DNA of 64,000 nucleotides from Pseudomonas chlororaphis (GCF_001921865.1 NZ_MSCT01000006.1:62001-126000); one strand, 5' to 3'. Positions 35,829-45,720 are shown, numbered from the stretch's first letter. Numbers and translations: made by a program. Notes: generated from the letters alone by a model not told the origin.

Positions 35829-37022
35829 ATGTCGTCGAACAAGTCCTTAGCCTTGGCACTTTGCCTCACTGTTACTGGTTGTGCACAAACTCCACAAAAT
35901 GACGCAGATGGTGGCCACTGGTGGTCTTTCGGTTCCGATAAGGCCGCCAGCAAGGAAGTCGCGCAACCGGTCGACAAGGCGGCTGCCAGCGAAGCTTCCG
36001 CCGCGGTAGCCAAGTCGGCCGCCGATGCCAAGTCCGCCGCCGCGACGAGCGCCAAGTCGGCGACCGCGCCGGCCGCGGCCAAGGTCGAAGCGGCGGCCGC
36101 CTCTGCCTCTGCGGCGCCTGCCGCCAAGGCCGAAGCCGCTAACTGGTGGTGGCCGTTCTCCTCCAAGGAGACGGGCAAGGACGCAGCCAAGGAGCCGGTA
36201 GCGGATGCCAAGGCCGACGCTGCAACCGCGGCGCCAAAGGTTGCCAAGGCCGGGACCAACAACTGGTGGTGGCCTTTCAACCAGCAGCCCACGTCTCCGA
36301 CCAAGGAGGACGTGAAAGACATTCCGATGCCGGACCCGAAAATCACCCAGGCCTGGCTGGACGACTACGAGCCGCGCCTGCGTGAAGCCATCAAGGACAG
36401 CCGCCTGCAATTGGAGCGTCGCGAGAACTACCTGGTGGTGATTGCACCTGTCGACGGCTCGTTCAACCCGGATCGCCCGGCCATGCTGCTGCCGGTCACT
36501 CTGAGCCCGTTCACCCGCGTGGCCAAGACCGTAGGCACCGACGCCAAGACTTCCGTACTGGTATTGGGCCATGCCGACACCACGGGCGCTTCCACCGACA
36601 ATCAGAAGCTGAGCCGCGACCGCGCCCAGTCCGTCGCCGCGATTTTCAGCCTGACCGGCCTGAAGCGCGACCGCCTGATGCTGCGTGGTATGGGTTCGGT
36701 CATGCCGCGCGCCGCCAACGACAGCGCCGCGGGTCGTGCGTTGAACCGTCGAGTGGAAATCATCGTCACTCAGCGCACCACCATGCTGGCCCTGCTGAGC
36801 AAGTACAACCAGCCGACTCCACCTGCGGCCGAACTGGTTGCCGTGCAGGACGTGAAACCGGCTGCTCCGGCCGCTACCAGCAAGAAAGCCATCACGGCGA
36901 AGAAAGCCGCTCCGGCGAAAAAGGCCCCGGCCAAGAAGCCTGTCGCGAAGAAAGAAGCCGCCAAGAAAACCACCACCGCCAAGGCTTCGGCCAAGGTCGC
37001 GGCGGACCAGGCGAAGAACTGA
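35829..37022 (+). CDS. OmpA-family lipoprotein with WWWPF repeats and lysine/alanine-rich tail
   Basis: This 397-residue protein has lipobox LTVTGC (Cys18). Residues ~30-155 contain three aromatic modules ([32 protein letters not shown]) separated by Ala/Lys/Asp linkers likely to be helical. The OmpA domain follows ([25 protein letters not shown], ending [14 protein letters not shown]). Residues ~345-397 are a basic Lys/Ala/Pro tail ([23 protein letters not shown]) like histone H1 or AlgP. In P. aeruginosa the gene before pdxH is also an OmpA-family protein. The tail might bind anionic polymers in the periplasm (inference). Confidence 0.85.
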   Translation: MSSNKSLALALCLTVTGCAQTPQNDADGGHWWSFGSDKAASKEVAQPVDKAAASEASAAVAKSAADAKSAAATSAKSATAPAAAKVEAAAASASAAPAAKAEAANWWWPFSSKETGKDAAKEPVADAKADAATAAPKVAKAGTNNWWWPFNQQPTSPTKEDVKDIPMPDPKITQAWLDDYEPRLREAIKDSRLQLERRENYLVVIAPVDGSFNPDRPAMLLPVTLSPFTRVAKTVGTDAKTSVLVLGHADTTGASTDNQKLSRDRAQSVAAIFSLTGLKRDRLMLRGMGSVMPRAANDSAAGRALNRRVEIIVTQRTTMLALLSKYNQPTPPAAELVAVQDVKPAAPAATSKKAITAKKAAPAKKAPAKKPVAKKEAAKKTTTAKASAKVAADQAKN

Positions 37023-37053
37023 TTCATCAGGCATCAGGCAAAAGGAAGCTGCA

Positions 37054-37701
37054 ATGACCCAGGGGCTGGCGGACATGCGCCGCGACTACACCCGTGACGG
37101 ACTGACCGAAGCCCAGGCGCCGGTCGAGCCCTTCGCGTTGTTTCACCAGTGGTTCGCCGATGCGGTGAAAACCGAGCAGCCACCGGTCGAGGCCAATGCC
37201 ATGACCCTGGCGACCGTTGACGAAGAGGGCCGCCCCCATTGCCGGATCCTGCTGCTCAAGGGGCTGGATACGCAGGGGTTCACCTTCTTCACCAACTACG
37301 ACAGCGCCAAGGGGCAGCAACTGGCCGCACGGCCTTTTGCTGCCATGACCTTCTTCTGGCCGGCCCTGGAGCGTCAGGTGCGGATCGAGGGGAAAGTGGT
37401 CAAGGTCAGCGCCCAAGAGTCGGATGCCTACTTCCAGGTCCGGCCGCTGGGCAGCCGCCTGGGGGCCTGGGCATCGCCGCAGAGCCGGGTGATCGCCGAT
37501 CGCGCCGAGCTGGAAGCCTTGCTCAAGAATACCGAGGCGCGTTTCAGCGACACCCAGCCCCATTGCCCGGAACACTGGGGCGGTTATCGCCTGCTGCCCG
37601 AGCGCATCGAGTTCTGGCAAGGACGTACGAGCCGGCTGCATGATCGCTTGAACTATCGCCTGCAGGGCGCTGACTGGGCGCGCGAGCGTCTGGCGCCCTG
37701 A
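37054..37701 (+). CDS. pdxH: Pyridoxamine 5'-phosphate oxidase
   Basis: This 215-residue FMN enzyme oxidises pyridoxine/pyridoxamine 5'-phosphate to PLP, the last step of vitamin B6 synthesis and salvage. Seen: [25 protein letters not shown] (FMN phosphate site), [16 protein letters not shown], and the closing [21 protein letters not shown] with substrate and FMN contacts, followed by the family end RLAP. Length matches E. coli PdxH (218). The ribosome site GGAAG lies ahead of ATG 37054, 31 bases after the OmpA gene, so cotranscription is likely. Confidence 0.97.
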   Translation: MTQGLADMRRDYTRDGLTEAQAPVEPFALFHQWFADAVKTEQPPVEANAMTLATVDEEGRPHCRILLLKGLDTQGFTFFTNYDSAKGQQLAARPFAAMTFFWPALERQVRIEGKVVKVSAQESDAYFQVRPLGSRLGAWASPQSRVIADRAELEALLKNTEARFSDTQPHCPEHWGGYRLLPERIEFWQGRTSRLHDRLNYRLQGADWARERLAP

Positions 37702-37713
37702 AGGGCAATTGGG

Positions 37714-37950
37714 TCATTCGTCGGGATAACCGGCCGCGGCGGCTTCCAGCCATTGCGGCAGGTCCCGGCGTTTTACTTTCTGGCGGTGGGCATTCGCCAG
37801 TTGTTGCAACATGAAGGATTTTTTCTGCTCGTCGCCGCCGGCCAGCGACAGCGCTAGGTCCCGATCCATCCAGCGCTTGATTCGCACATACAGCCACCAA
37901 TGGAAGTACAGGCCGGCAACGGTGGTCGCGACAATGATGAAGTAATCCAT
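37714..37950 (-). CDS. Small membrane-anchored protein of unknown function
   Basis: This 78-residue protein has one N-terminal membrane segment (MDYFIIVATTVAGLYFHWWLYVRIK) and a charged helical cytosolic part (RIKRWMDRDLALSLAGGDEQKKSFMLQQLANAHRQKVKRRDLPQWLEAAAAGY). GGATTTTCC precedes the ATG as ribosome site. Convergent with pdxH. No domain was recognised; the position after pdxH matches a hypothetical gene in P. aeruginosa as far as I recall. Confidence 0.7.
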   Translation of the reverse strand: MDYFIIVATTVAGLYFHWWLYVRIKRWMDRDLALSLAGGDEQKKSFMLQQLANAHRQKVKRRDLPQWLEAAAAGYPDE

Positions 37951-38124
37951 GGAAAATCCTTTGGTCGGTGGCGCAAGTCGGGAAATAAGCGCTACCGTGT
38001 GAAGCGTTTTTTATCCCCGCGCAGTCTGTACTGCTGCTGAATGGAACCAATTTTATCCGGGCGATGCCGTGACAGGCGTCAAGCTGCGGAGTTTAATGAT
38101 TATCTGTCCTTTGGAGTTGATCCT

Positions 38125-38589
38125 ATGCGTAAGTCTGTTTTGCTGGTTGCTTCCTTTTCCACGATGGCCATGCTGCTCACTGGTTGCCAATCCAACCTGA
38201 CCGGTGACTCCTACTCCCGTGACGAGGCGCGTCGCGTACAGACCGTTCGCATGGGCACCATCGAATCCCTGCGTCCGGTGAAGATCGAAGGCACCAAGAC
38301 CCCGATCGGCGGCCTCGCCGGTGCGGCGGTTGGCGGCGTTGGCGGCAGCGCCATCGGCGGCGGCAAGGGCAGCATCGTGGCAGCGGTCATCGGTGCGGTG
38401 GCTGGCGGCCTGATCGGCTCCGCTACCGAGGAAGGCCTGACCCGTACCCAGGGCGTGGAAATCACCGTGCGTGAAGACGACGGCAGCATGCGCGCCTATG
38501 TACAACAAGTTGAACAAAACGAAGTGTTCCGTGTTGGCGAACGCGTGCGCATCATGAGCGTCAACGGCACCAGCCGCGTCGCCCACTAA
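38125..38589 (+). CDS. SlyB-like glycine-zipper outer membrane lipoprotein
   Basis: This 154-residue protein has lipobox MLLTGC (Cys20) and the SlyB/PcP pattern: YSRDEARRVQTVRMGTIESLRPVKIEG, then a glycine zipper (GGLAGAAVGGVGGSAIGGGKGSIVAAVIGAVAGGLIGSA, about 55-100), then EVTVREDDGS-type end (EGLTRTQGVEITVREDDGSMRAYVQQ). In enterobacteria SlyB is part of the PhoPQ envelope-stress response and forms oligomers around outer-membrane proteins. ATG 38125 has GGAG nine bases upstream. It is followed by an intrinsic terminator. Confidence 0.88.
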   Translation: MRKSVLLVASFSTMAMLLTGCQSNLTGDSYSRDEARRVQTVRMGTIESLRPVKIEGTKTPIGGLAGAAVGGVGGSAIGGGKGSIVAAVIGAVAGGLIGSATEEGLTRTQGVEITVREDDGSMRAYVQQVEQNEVFRVGERVRIMSVNGTSRVAH

Positions 38590-38603
38590 GGGTTAACCGC
38601 GGT

Positions 38604-38646
38604 AAAACAAAACCCCGGCCAGGCAACTGGTCGGGGTTTTGTGTTT
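38604..38646. terminator. Intrinsic terminator after the slyB-like gene
   Basis: AAAACCCCG / CGGGGTTTT stem with an AACTGG-containing loop and TTTTGTGTTTT tail, 15 bases after the stop. It also has an A-run on the left, so it can serve the convergent nhaA. Confidence 0.88.
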
Positions 38647-38668
38647 TCAGCCTGGGCAACGCCGGCGG

Positions 38669-39856
38669 TTATGCCGGCAATGGCGGGTTCTTGCGGCTGG
38701 CCGCGGCCGTTACGGCGTAGCCGATCAGGGCGGCGAAGAGCGAGCCGGTGAGGATGCCCATGCGGTCCATGCCGGCGTATTCGCTGCTGCCTGGCACAAA
38801 GGCCAGAGAGCCGACAAACAGGCTCATGGTGAAGCCGATCCCGCAGAGAATCGCCACGCCCAGCACCTGGCCCCAGTTGGCGCCTCCGGGGAGGGCGGCC
38901 AGGCCCGTTTTCACCGCCAGCCAGGTCAGGCCGAACACGCCGACCGTCTTGCCCAGCAACAGGCCCACGGCGATGCCCATGGGCACGTAGTGGGTGAAGC
39001 TTTCCAGGGTGATGCCCGAGAACGACAGCCCGGCGTTGGCGAAGGCGAACAGCGGCAGGATGCCGTAGGCGACCCAGGGATGCAGTGCATGTTCCAGGCT
39101 CAGCAGCGGCGAAGGCTCGGCATTGCGGGTGCGCAGTGGGATGCAGAACGCCAGGGTCACGCCGGCCAGGGTCGCGTGGACCCCGCTCTTGAGTACGCAG
39201 ACCCACAGGATCAGGCCGACGATCATGTACGGCCCGAGCTTGACCACGCCCAGGCGATTCATCGCCACCAGCGCCACCAGGCAGGCCGCTGCGAGCAGCA
39301 ACGACAGGGTCGACAGGGCGCCGGAGTAGAAAATCGCGATGACGATGATGGCCCCCAGGTCATCGATGATCGCCAGCGTCATCAGGAACAGCTTCAGCGA
39401 TACCGGCACCCGCTTGCCGAGCAAGGCCAGCACGCCGAGGGCGAAGGCGATGTCGGTGGCCATGGGGATCGCCCAACCGCTGAGCGCGGGCGGGTTGTCC
39501 TTGTTGAGGAACCAGTAGATCAGCGCGGGTACTACCATGCCGCCGATGGCGGCGGCGCCCGGCAGGACGATCTGCGAAGGCTTGGACAGGTGGCCGTCGA
39601 GGACTTCGCGCTTGACCTCCAGGCCGATCAGCAGGAAGAACATGGCCATCAGGCCGTCGTTGATCCACAGCAGCAAGGGTTTGGCGATTTTCAGGGCGCC
39701 GATCTGGGCGACCACGGGGGTGTCCAGCAGGCCGTTGTACAGCCAGGACAGCGGTGAGTTGTTGATGATCAGGGCAAGCACGGCAGCGGCAATCAATAAC
39801 AGACCGCTGGCAGCTTCCAACTGAAAGAAACGCGTGAAAGTGCTACGCAGAGGCAA
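38669..39856 (-). CDS. nhaA: Na+/H+ antiporter NhaA
   Basis: This 395-residue inner-membrane antiporter has about 12 hydrophobic segments. The ion-binding pair Asp165-Asp166 lies in [10 protein letters not shown] (Asp163/164 in E. coli), and Asp135 in ATDIAFALG matches the assembly Asp133. The N-terminal [20 protein letters not shown] and [17 protein letters not shown] are family signatures. It expels Na+ at alkaline pH. Start at 39856 with ribosome site upstream (GAGCGACC). It is divergent from the PLP gene with 324 bases between. Confidence 0.96.
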   Translation of the reverse strand: MPLRSTFTRFFQLEAASGLLLIAAAVLALIINNSPLSWLYNGLLDTPVVAQIGALKIAKPLLLWINDGLMAMFFLLIGLEVKREVLDGHLSKPSQIVLPGAAAIGGMVVPALIYWFLNKDNPPALSGWAIPMATDIAFALGVLALLGKRVPVSLKLFLMTLAIIDDLGAIIVIAIFYSGALSTLSLLLAAACLVALVAMNRLGVVKLGPYMIVGLILWVCVLKSGVHATLAGVTLAFCIPLRTRNAEPSPLLSLEHALHPWVAYGILPLFAFANAGLSFSGITLESFTHYVPMGIAVGLLLGKTVGVFGLTWLAVKTGLAALPGGANWGQVLGVAILCGIGFTMSLFVGSLAFVPGSSEYAGMDRMGILTGSLFAALIGYAVTAAASRKNPPLPA

Positions 39857-39925
39857 GGTCGCTCTCCATTTAAAAACTAAGAAGGTGGCACACCCTAACC
39901 CGTACTGTTAGTTGTTAAAACAAAA

Positions 39926-39948
39926 GTTATATTCTTTTTTGTTATATG
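39926..39948. promoter_or_regulatory. Possible CysB-type sulfur-regulatory site
   Basis: GTTATATTCTTTTTTGTTATATG contains two GTTATAT half-sites nine bases apart, a pattern like CysB-activated promoters in Pseudomonas. It lies 232 bases before a PLP gene of cysteine metabolism, in an A+T-rich patch of the gene-free region 39857-40180. The remainder of this region shows no gene. Confidence 0.35.
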
Positions 39949-40180
39949 TAGCAGGGCAGCGGCCTGCCGAAAAACCAGCCTAGCAGTTGTGTATCCAATT
40001 GCTTCATAACTGTACCTGTGAGGGCCGCTGGATGTTTCCTAACATGTCCGGCCCAAGCCCGGCAGGCCGAGGCTTGTGCCTGGGGCGAGGGCCTGATTTT
40101 CCTGGCGCCTGGCTCGCCTGTGCCGGGTGCATTTCATCTTTGCGCGTCCTGTGTGGCGTTCGAGCCAACGAGAAAAGACC

Positions 40181-41275
40181 ATGAGCGACAACCGTCAGTG
40201 GGCCCGCGAGGCCATCCGGATCATCGAAGCCGACTTCCAGCGCAGCGCCGACACCCACCTGATTCCCTTGCCCTTGCCGGGTCTGCCGGGCATCGAGTTG
40301 TACTTCAAGGATGAGTCCAGCCACCCCACCGGCAGCCTCAAGCATCGCCTGGCGCGTTCGTTGTTCCTTTATGCGCTGTGTAATGGCTGGCTCAAGCCCG
40401 GAGCGCCGGTGATCGAGGCGTCCAGCGGTTCGACGGCGATTTCCGAAGCCTACTTCGCGCGCCTGTTGGGCTTGCCGTTCATCGCGGTGATGCCGGCCAC
40501 TACCTCCCAGGAAAAGATCGCGCAGATCGCTTTCTACGGCGGCAAGAGCCACCTGGTGCAGGACCCGACGCAGATCTACGCCGAGTCGGAGCGCCTGGCC
40601 CGGGAGAGCGGCGGCCATTTCATGGACCAGTTCACTTACGCTGAACGCGCCACCGACTGGCGGGCGAACAACAACATCGCCGAGTCGATCTTCCAGCAAC
40701 TGCGCTTCGAGCGTTACCCGGAGCCCAAATGGCTGATTTCCAGCCCCGGCACCGGCGGCACCACCGCCACCCTGGGGCGCTATGTGCGTTATCGCCAGCA
40801 CTGCACCCGGGTGCTGTGCGCCGATGCCGAGCGTTCGGTGTTCTTCGATTATTACCAGAGCGGCGACGCCAGCCTGCGCCTGGATTGCGGTTCGCGCATC
40901 GAAGGGATCGGTCGGCCGCGGGTCGAGGCGTCGTTCCTGCCCAAGGTGATCGATGCGATGGTCAAGGTGCCGGACGCCTTGTCGCTGGCGGCCATGCATT
41001 ACCTGGCGCAGCGCCTGGGACGGCGCGTCGGCGGTTCCAGCGGGACCAACCTGATCGGCGCGTTGATGGCGGCGCAGCAGATGAAACAGGCGGGGGAGAG
41101 CGGTTCGATTGTCGCCATCCTGTGCGACGGCGGCGAGCGTTATGCGACCACCTATTACGATCAGGCCTGGCTGGCTGCTCAGGGTTACGAACTGACGGCC
41201 TTGATCGAGACCGTGGCAGCAAGCGTGGAACGGGGTGAACCGTTGCCGGCCAGCGTGTTGCGCGCCGGCCTCTAA
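40181..41275 (+). CDS. PLP-dependent cysteine desulfhydrase/synthase-family enzyme (Cds1-like)
   Basis: This 364-residue fold-type II PLP enzyme carries Lys54 in [13 protein letters not shown] as Schiff-base lysine. The asparagine/substrate loop is [20 protein letters not shown] and the phosphate-binding loop is [15 protein letters not shown]. The C-terminal part ([19 protein letters not shown] and [18 protein letters not shown]) follows the cysteine synthase pattern but is longer, like the L-cysteine desulfhydrase Cds1 group. It either releases H2S from cysteine or makes cysteine; sequence reading does not decide. ATG 40181 was selected because earlier in-frame codons are not family-like. 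Confidence 0.85.
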   Translation: MSDNRQWAREAIRIIEADFQRSADTHLIPLPLPGLPGIELYFKDESSHPTGSLKHRLARSLFLYALCNGWLKPGAPVIEASSGSTAISEAYFARLLGLPFIAVMPATTSQEKIAQIAFYGGKSHLVQDPTQIYAESERLARESGGHFMDQFTYAERATDWRANNNIAESIFQQLRFERYPEPKWLISSPGTGGTTATLGRYVRYRQHCTRVLCADAERSVFFDYYQSGDASLRLDCGSRIEGIGRPRVEASFLPKVIDAMVKVPDALSLAAMHYLAQRLGRRVGGSSGTNLIGALMAAQQMKQAGESGSIVAILCDGGERYATTYYDQAWLAAQGYELTALIETVAASVERGEPLPASVLRAGL

Positions 41276-41287
41276 GCCGCAACCGCC

Positions 41288-41391
41288 CCTGTAGGAGCGA
41301 GCTTGCTCGCGATGGAGGCCAACGATAACGCTGGGTGTCTGAAACACTGCGTTGTCTTGACGCTTTTCGCGAGCAAGCTCGCTCCTACAGG
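41288..41391. repeat. REPIN (REP doublet with conserved interior)
   Basis: Arms CTGTAGGAGCGAGCTTGCTC... and inverse ...GAGCAAGCTCGCTCCTACAG flank about 58 bases. The interior begins GATGGAGGCCAACGATAACG and matches, in reverse orientation, the interior of the repeat at 46689. Located between convergent genes. Confidence 0.9.
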
Positions 41392-41395
41392 TTTT

Positions 41396-43009
41396 TTACG
41401 CCTCGATCCCGAGGATATCGCGCGCCACGGCCTCGGCGATGCGAATCCCGTCGACGCCGGCCGACAGGATGCCGCCGGCATAACCGGCGCCTTCGCCGGC
41501 CGGGTACAGCCCCTTCACGTTCAGGCTCTGCATCGACTCGTCGCGGGTAATGCGCAGCGGCGACGAGGTGCGGGTCTCGATCCCGGTCAGTACCGCGTCG
41601 TGCAGCGAGTAACCCTTGATCTGCCGCTCGAAGGCCGGCAGCGCTTCGCGGATCGCCTCGATGGCGAAGTCCGGCAGGGCCAGGGCCAGGTCGCCCAGGG
41701 CCACGCCCGGCTTGTAGGACGGCTCGACGCTGCCCAGGGCGGTGGACGGCTTGCCGGCGATAAAGTCGCCGACCAGCTGCGCCGGGGCTTCGTAGTTGCT
41801 GCCGCCGAGAACGAAAGCGTGGGACTCCAGGCGCTCCTGCAACTCGATACCGGCGAGCGGGCCGCCCGGGTAATCCACTTCCGGGGTGATGCCGACCACG
41901 ATGCCGGAGTTGGCGTTGCGCTCGTTACGCGAGTACTGGCTCATGCCGTTGGTGACTACGCGGTTCGGCTCGGAAGTCGCCGCCACCACGGTGCCGCCCG
42001 GGCACATGCAGAAGCTGTAGACCGAGCGGCCGTTCTTGGCGTGGTGCACCAGCTTGTAGTCGGCCGCGCCGAGCTTCGGGTGGCCGGCGTATTTGCCCAG
42101 GCGCGCGCTGTCGATCAGCGACTGCGGGTGTTCGATACGGAACCCCACGGAGAACGGCTTGGCCTCCATGTACACACCACGGCCGTGGAGCATGCGGAAG
42201 GTGTCGCGGGCGCTGTGGCCGAGGGCCAGGATCACGTGTTTCGAGTGGATCCGTTCGCCGCTGGCGAGTTCGACGCCGACTAGCTGGCCGTCTTCGATCA
42301 GTACGTCGGTCAGCCGTTGCTCGAAGCGCACTTCACCGCCCAGGGCGATGATTTGCTGGCGCATGTTCTCGACCACACCGGTCAGGCGGAAGGTACCGAT
42401 GTGCGGCTTGCTGACGTAGAGGATCTCTTCCGGCGCGCCGGCCTTGACGAACTCGTGCAGGACCTTGCGGCCGTGGTGTTTCGGGTCCTTGATCTGGCTG
42501 TACAGCTTGCCGTCGGAGAAGGTCCCCGCGCCGCCTTCGCCGAACTGCACGTTGGATTCCGGGTTGAGCACGCTTTTGCGCCACAGGCCCCAGGTGTCCT
42601 TGGTGCGCTGGCGCACTTCCTTGCCGCGTTCGAGGACGATCGGCTTGAAGCCCATCTGCGCCAGCAGCAGGCCGGCGAAAATCCCGCAGGGGCCGAAACC
42701 GACCACGATCGGGCGTTGCTCCAGGTTGGCCGGCGCCTGGCCGACCACCTTGTAGCTGACATCCGGCGCCGGGTTGACGTTACGGTCGTCGGCGAACTTG
42801 TGCAGCAGCCGGGCCTCGTCGCGAACGTTCAGGTCGAGGGTGTAGATGAAGCACAGCTCGGACGACTTCTTGCGCGCGTCGTAGCTGCGCTTGAACAGGG
42901 TGAAGTCGAGCAGGTCATCGTTGGCGATGCCCAGGCGCTGCAGGATGGCAGGGCGCAGGTCTTCATCGGGATGGTCGATCGGCAGCTTGAGTTCGGTGAT
43001 TCGTAACAT
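41396..43009 (-). CDS. FAD-dependent oxidoreductase (HI0933-like/COG2509 type)
   Basis: This 537-residue flavoprotein has an N-terminal ~95-residue domain (ELKLPIDHPDEDLRPAILQRLGI...FTLFKRSYDARKK) and then the FAD Rossmann motif VVGFGPCGIFAG (GFGPCG at 104-109) with ribose-binding Glu127 in IVLERG. Later it has NVQFGEGGAGTFSDGKLYSQI, CMCPGGTVVAA and the C-terminal FAD motif GLYPAGEGAGYAGGILSAGVDG. This is the COG2509 family, common in bacteria and without an established substrate. Full length, with its own promoter region, and convergent with the PLP enzyme. Confidence 0.9.
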   Translation of the reverse strand: MLRITELKLPIDHPDEDLRPAILQRLGIANDDLLDFTLFKRSYDARKKSSELCFIYTLDLNVRDEARLLHKFADDRNVNPAPDVSYKVVGQAPANLEQRPIVVGFGPCGIFAGLLLAQMGFKPIVLERGKEVRQRTKDTWGLWRKSVLNPESNVQFGEGGAGTFSDGKLYSQIKDPKHHGRKVLHEFVKAGAPEEILYVSKPHIGTFRLTGVVENMRQQIIALGGEVRFEQRLTDVLIEDGQLVGVELASGERIHSKHVILALGHSARDTFRMLHGRGVYMEAKPFSVGFRIEHPQSLIDSARLGKYAGHPKLGAADYKLVHHAKNGRSVYSFCMCPGGTVVAATSEPNRVVTNGMSQYSRNERNANSGIVVGITPEVDYPGGPLAGIELQERLESHAFVLGGSNYEAPAQLVGDFIAGKPSTALGSVEPSYKPGVALGDLALALPDFAIEAIREALPAFERQIKGYSLHDAVLTGIETRTSSPLRITRDESMQSLNVKGLYPAGEGAGYAGGILSAGVDGIRIAEAVARDILGIEA

Positions 43010-43119
43010 GACAGGGTCCGGTTCGCGGGACGCACCAATGCGTCAGGGCGGTTTTACAAACCGGCGATTATAAGCCGCAAAGCCCGGACCCCGTGAGGTT
43101 AAAACGGTCGCCCGTCGCC

Positions 43120-43803
43120 TCAGTCGTTACGCGCGCCGCCGAAATACGCGCAACCGCGCTGGACCTGGCCGTCCACCCGCAGCTCGGCGGTCAGGTGCTG
43201 CACGCTGCCGGTCTTGCTGTCCACGCAGCGCTGCGGGGCGACCCACAGCTCGACGTGGCGGTTGTTGGCTTCGCTGCTGAGGTTGAAACGGCCGTCGCCC
43301 AATTGCTCTTCCAGGTAAGGCAGCGCCAGGGCGGGCTGGCCGGCGCGCTCGATACGCATGCCTTTGGCACTGACGTCGACGCTCCAGTCCGGCGTCTTGC
43401 CGCTGGCCCGCAGGATCAGGCGCGGGAAGTCGGGGTCGCCGCAGGCGTCGCTGGAGCGTTCGACGCGGTACAGCTGGCTCAGCGCCACTTCGCTGTCGGC
43501 GCCGCCGGCCTTGCTCGGCGAGAAATGCCCGCGCAGGTCGGCGAACAAGGTGCCTTGTTGGTCCGCCAGGCTGGCGGCTTCCTGCAGGATGCTGGTGCCA
43601 GCGTCGTCCTTGACCACATAACGCTGGTCGCCGACGCAGGGCTTGAACAGCAACTGGCCGTTGGCCGCGGTCAGCGTGCCCTGCATGCGGGTCTGGCCGG
43701 CCTGGGAGGGCGTCCGGGACTGGCCGTCGAACACCGACAGCATCTGGCAACCGGCAAACAGGGGGAGCAGGGCAATACAAACAAGGGTACGGGCGGCGCG
43801 CAT
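43120..43803 (-). CDS. COG3650-type lipoprotein
   Basis: This 227-residue protein has lipobox LPLFAGC (Cys19). The mature region has a beta-rich domain with GTLTAANGQLLFKPC at the start and an end containing paired Cys residues (RCVDSKTG, RGCAYFGG), which resembles the COG3650 heat-shock HslJ/META-like lipoproteins (GCAYFG is a signature end). Function is unknown. Start at 43803 has GGAG eight bases upstream; the upstream frame extension has no signal peptide. Divergent from the acyltransferase. Confidence 0.8.
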   Translation of the reverse strand: MRAARTLVCIALLPLFAGCQMLSVFDGQSRTPSQAGQTRMQGTLTAANGQLLFKPCVGDQRYVVKDDAGTSILQEAASLADQQGTLFADLRGHFSPSKAGGADSEVALSQLYRVERSSDACGDPDFPRLILRASGKTPDWSVDVSAKGMRIERAGQPALALPYLEEQLGDGRFNLSSEANNRHVELWVAPQRCVDSKTGSVQHLTAELRVDGQVQRGCAYFGGARND

Positions 43804-43943
43804 CGTCGGGTCTCCAATCAAGTGCCGCCACGTTACGCAGCCTGACCGTTCATCACAAGGCTTGAGTACCCCGGGCCGGTGCTTGAGTTGCACGAGGCGC
43901 CCCAGCATAGTGGCGCACCTGTCCTGGATCGGGCCCGCCGCGA

Positions 43944-45050
43944 ATGAAGCCATCCCTGTCTGTCTTCCCTGAACGCCTGTACGCGCTGGACGCCTTGCGC
44001 GGCCTGGCGGCGTTGGCGGTGGTGTTCTGGCATTGGCAGCACTTTTTCTTCCTGGGCTCCGTGCCTGGGCCGTTACTGCGCGAAGAGCAACCGTTGTACA
44101 GCGTCTTTTCGCTGTTCTATCGGCACGGCGGCGATGCCGTATCGCTGTTCTTCAGCTTGTCCGGTTTCATCTTCTTCTGGTTGTTCGGCCAGGCGCTGGC
44201 GCGTCGGGAGCTCTCCGGGCGGCAGTTTTTCATCGATCGTTTCAGTCGGATCTACCCGCTGCACCTGGCGACCTTTGTTGCCGTGGCGCTGTTGCAGAAG
44301 GTCTATGCCGGCTACACCGGCCATGGGTTCGTGTACCCGTTCAACGACCTGTATCACGGGCTGTTGAACCTGTTCCTGGCGCCGGCCTGGGGGTTCGAGC
44401 AGGGCTGGTCGTTCAACGCGCCGGCCTGGTCGATCTCGGTGGAAGTGCTGCTGTATGCGGCGTTTTTCCTACTGTGGCGTTACACGCCGGCGCCGTTGTC
44501 GGGCAGCGCGTTGCTGGCCCTGGTCGCGATCTGGGTCTTTCCGGCGCAGTACAAGATCAGCCTGGGGGTGTTCGGGTTCTTCTGCGGCGGCCTGGCGTAC
44601 GTCGGCGTCGCCTGGCTATTGCGGCGGTTCTCCGGGCGTTGGGTCGGCGCGGCGATGGCGCTGGCCTGTGCGGCCGCCTGGTGGCTGTTCGCGGCCTTCG
44701 GGGCCGATTCGCCGTCGATCAAGTTCGCCCTGCTGTTTCCGCTGACCGTCGCCGCCATTGCCGCCTGCCATCGCTGGCTGGAGCCGTTTGCCCGGCGCCT
44801 GGCCTGGCTCGGCGACATCAGTTATGCCTCCTACTTGCTGCACTTTCCGCTGCAGATTGTCGCGGCGCTGCTGGCGGACAAGTTTTTCCCGGGGCGCGCC
44901 GTGTTCTACCATCCCTGGAGCCTGCTGCTGTTTTTCAGCGTGCTGATCGTGGCCAGCCTGCTGTGCCACCTGTGGTTCGAGCGACCGCTGCAACGCTGGC
45001 TGCGCCAGCGCGCACGGCATGCCGCAACGGGCCTTGCAGCGGCCCGTTGA
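43944..45050 (+). CDS. Acyltransferase family 3 membrane protein (OafA/OpgC type)
   Basis: This 368-residue polytopic inner-membrane protein has about ten hydrophobic segments. The N-terminal motif RLYALDALRGLAALAVVFWHWQHFF carries the catalytic His30 typical of acyltransferase-3 enzymes, which O-acylate sugars of polysaccharides, lipids or antibiotics. The FSLSGFIFFWLFG and RIYPLHLATF motifs are also typical. No polysaccharide cluster surrounds it, so the acceptor is unknown. It overlaps no neighbour; the SDR gene converges 12 bases away. Confidence 0.9.
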   Translation: MKPSLSVFPERLYALDALRGLAALAVVFWHWQHFFFLGSVPGPLLREEQPLYSVFSLFYRHGGDAVSLFFSLSGFIFFWLFGQALARRELSGRQFFIDRFSRIYPLHLATFVAVALLQKVYAGYTGHGFVYPFNDLYHGLLNLFLAPAWGFEQGWSFNAPAWSISVEVLLYAAFFLLWRYTPAPLSGSALLALVAIWVFPAQYKISLGVFGFFCGGLAYVGVAWLLRRFSGRWVGAAMALACAAAWWLFAAFGADSPSIKFALLFPLTVAAIAACHRWLEPFARRLAWLGDISYASYLLHFPLQIVAALLADKFFPGRAVFYHPWSLLLFFSVLIVASLLCHLWFERPLQRWLRQRARHAATGLAAAR

Positions 45051-45061
45051 AAGAACGTCGT

Positions 45062-45661
45062 TCAACCGACGATGTAACTCTGGCCGGTCTGCAGGCCTTC
45101 CACGCTCTTGGCGTAAGCCAGCGCCACGTCGGCGCCGGGCACCGGCTTGTAGCCACGGAAGTACGGGCCGTAGCTGTCCATGGCTTCTTCCAGCACGGTC
45201 GGGCTCACCGAGTTCACCCGCAGGCCGCGGGGCAGCTCGATGGCGGCTGCGCGGACAAAACCGTCTATCGCGGCGTTGACCAGGGCGGCCGACGCGCCGC
45301 TGCGGATCGGGTCGCGGTTGAGGATGCCGGAGGTGAGGGTGAAGGAGGCGCCGTCGTTGGCGAACTCGCGGCCGATCAGCAGCAGGTTGACCTGCCCCAT
45401 CAGTTTGTCCTGCAGGCCCAGGGCGAAGCTCTGTTCGTTCATCTCGCCCAGCGGCGCGAAGGTGACGTTGCCCGCGGCGCAGACCAGCGCATCGAAAGTG
45501 CCGGTTTTCTCGAACAGCGCGCGGATCGAGGCGCTGTCGCTGATATCCACCTGGAAATCCCCGCTGTTGCGGCCGATGCGGATGATTTCATGACGTTGCG
45601 ACAACTCGTTGTCGACGGCTTTGCCAATGGTGCCGTTGGCGCCGATCAGAAGAATTTTCAT
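45062..45661 (-). CDS. Atypical short-chain dehydrogenase/reductase
   Basis: This 199-residue Rossmann protein starts with MKILLIGANGTIGKAV (NAD(P)-binding GxxGxxG variant), followed by FDALVCAAGNVTF (NAG motif variant). The active-site region reads LTSGILNRDPIRSGASAALVNAAIDGF: the Ser is present, but the YxxxK pair of classical SDRs is absent. The RVNSVSPTVLEEAM segment is retained. Reductase activity is therefore doubtful by the canonical mechanism. The gene is divergent from a LysR regulator gene with a palindromic site in between, so it is probably the regulator's target. Confidence 0.86.
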   Translation of the reverse strand: MKILLIGANGTIGKAVDNELSQRHEIIRIGRNSGDFQVDISDSASIRALFEKTGTFDALVCAAGNVTFAPLGEMNEQSFALGLQDKLMGQVNLLLIGREFANDGASFTLTSGILNRDPIRSGASAALVNAAIDGFVRAAAIELPRGLRVNSVSPTVLEEAMDSYGPYFRGYKPVPGADVALAYAKSVEGLQTGQSYIVG

Positions 45662-45720
45662 GGGAGTGATCCTCGTGTGGGGTGAACGAGGGTGCAGTCT
45701 AGTGCTGGTTTTTCCTGTTG

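Noticed and set aside
40022..40180. Possible riboswitch or small RNA before the PLP enzyme gene
   Set aside because: GC-rich with some self-complementarity but no match to a known riboswitch pattern; not supportable without folding.
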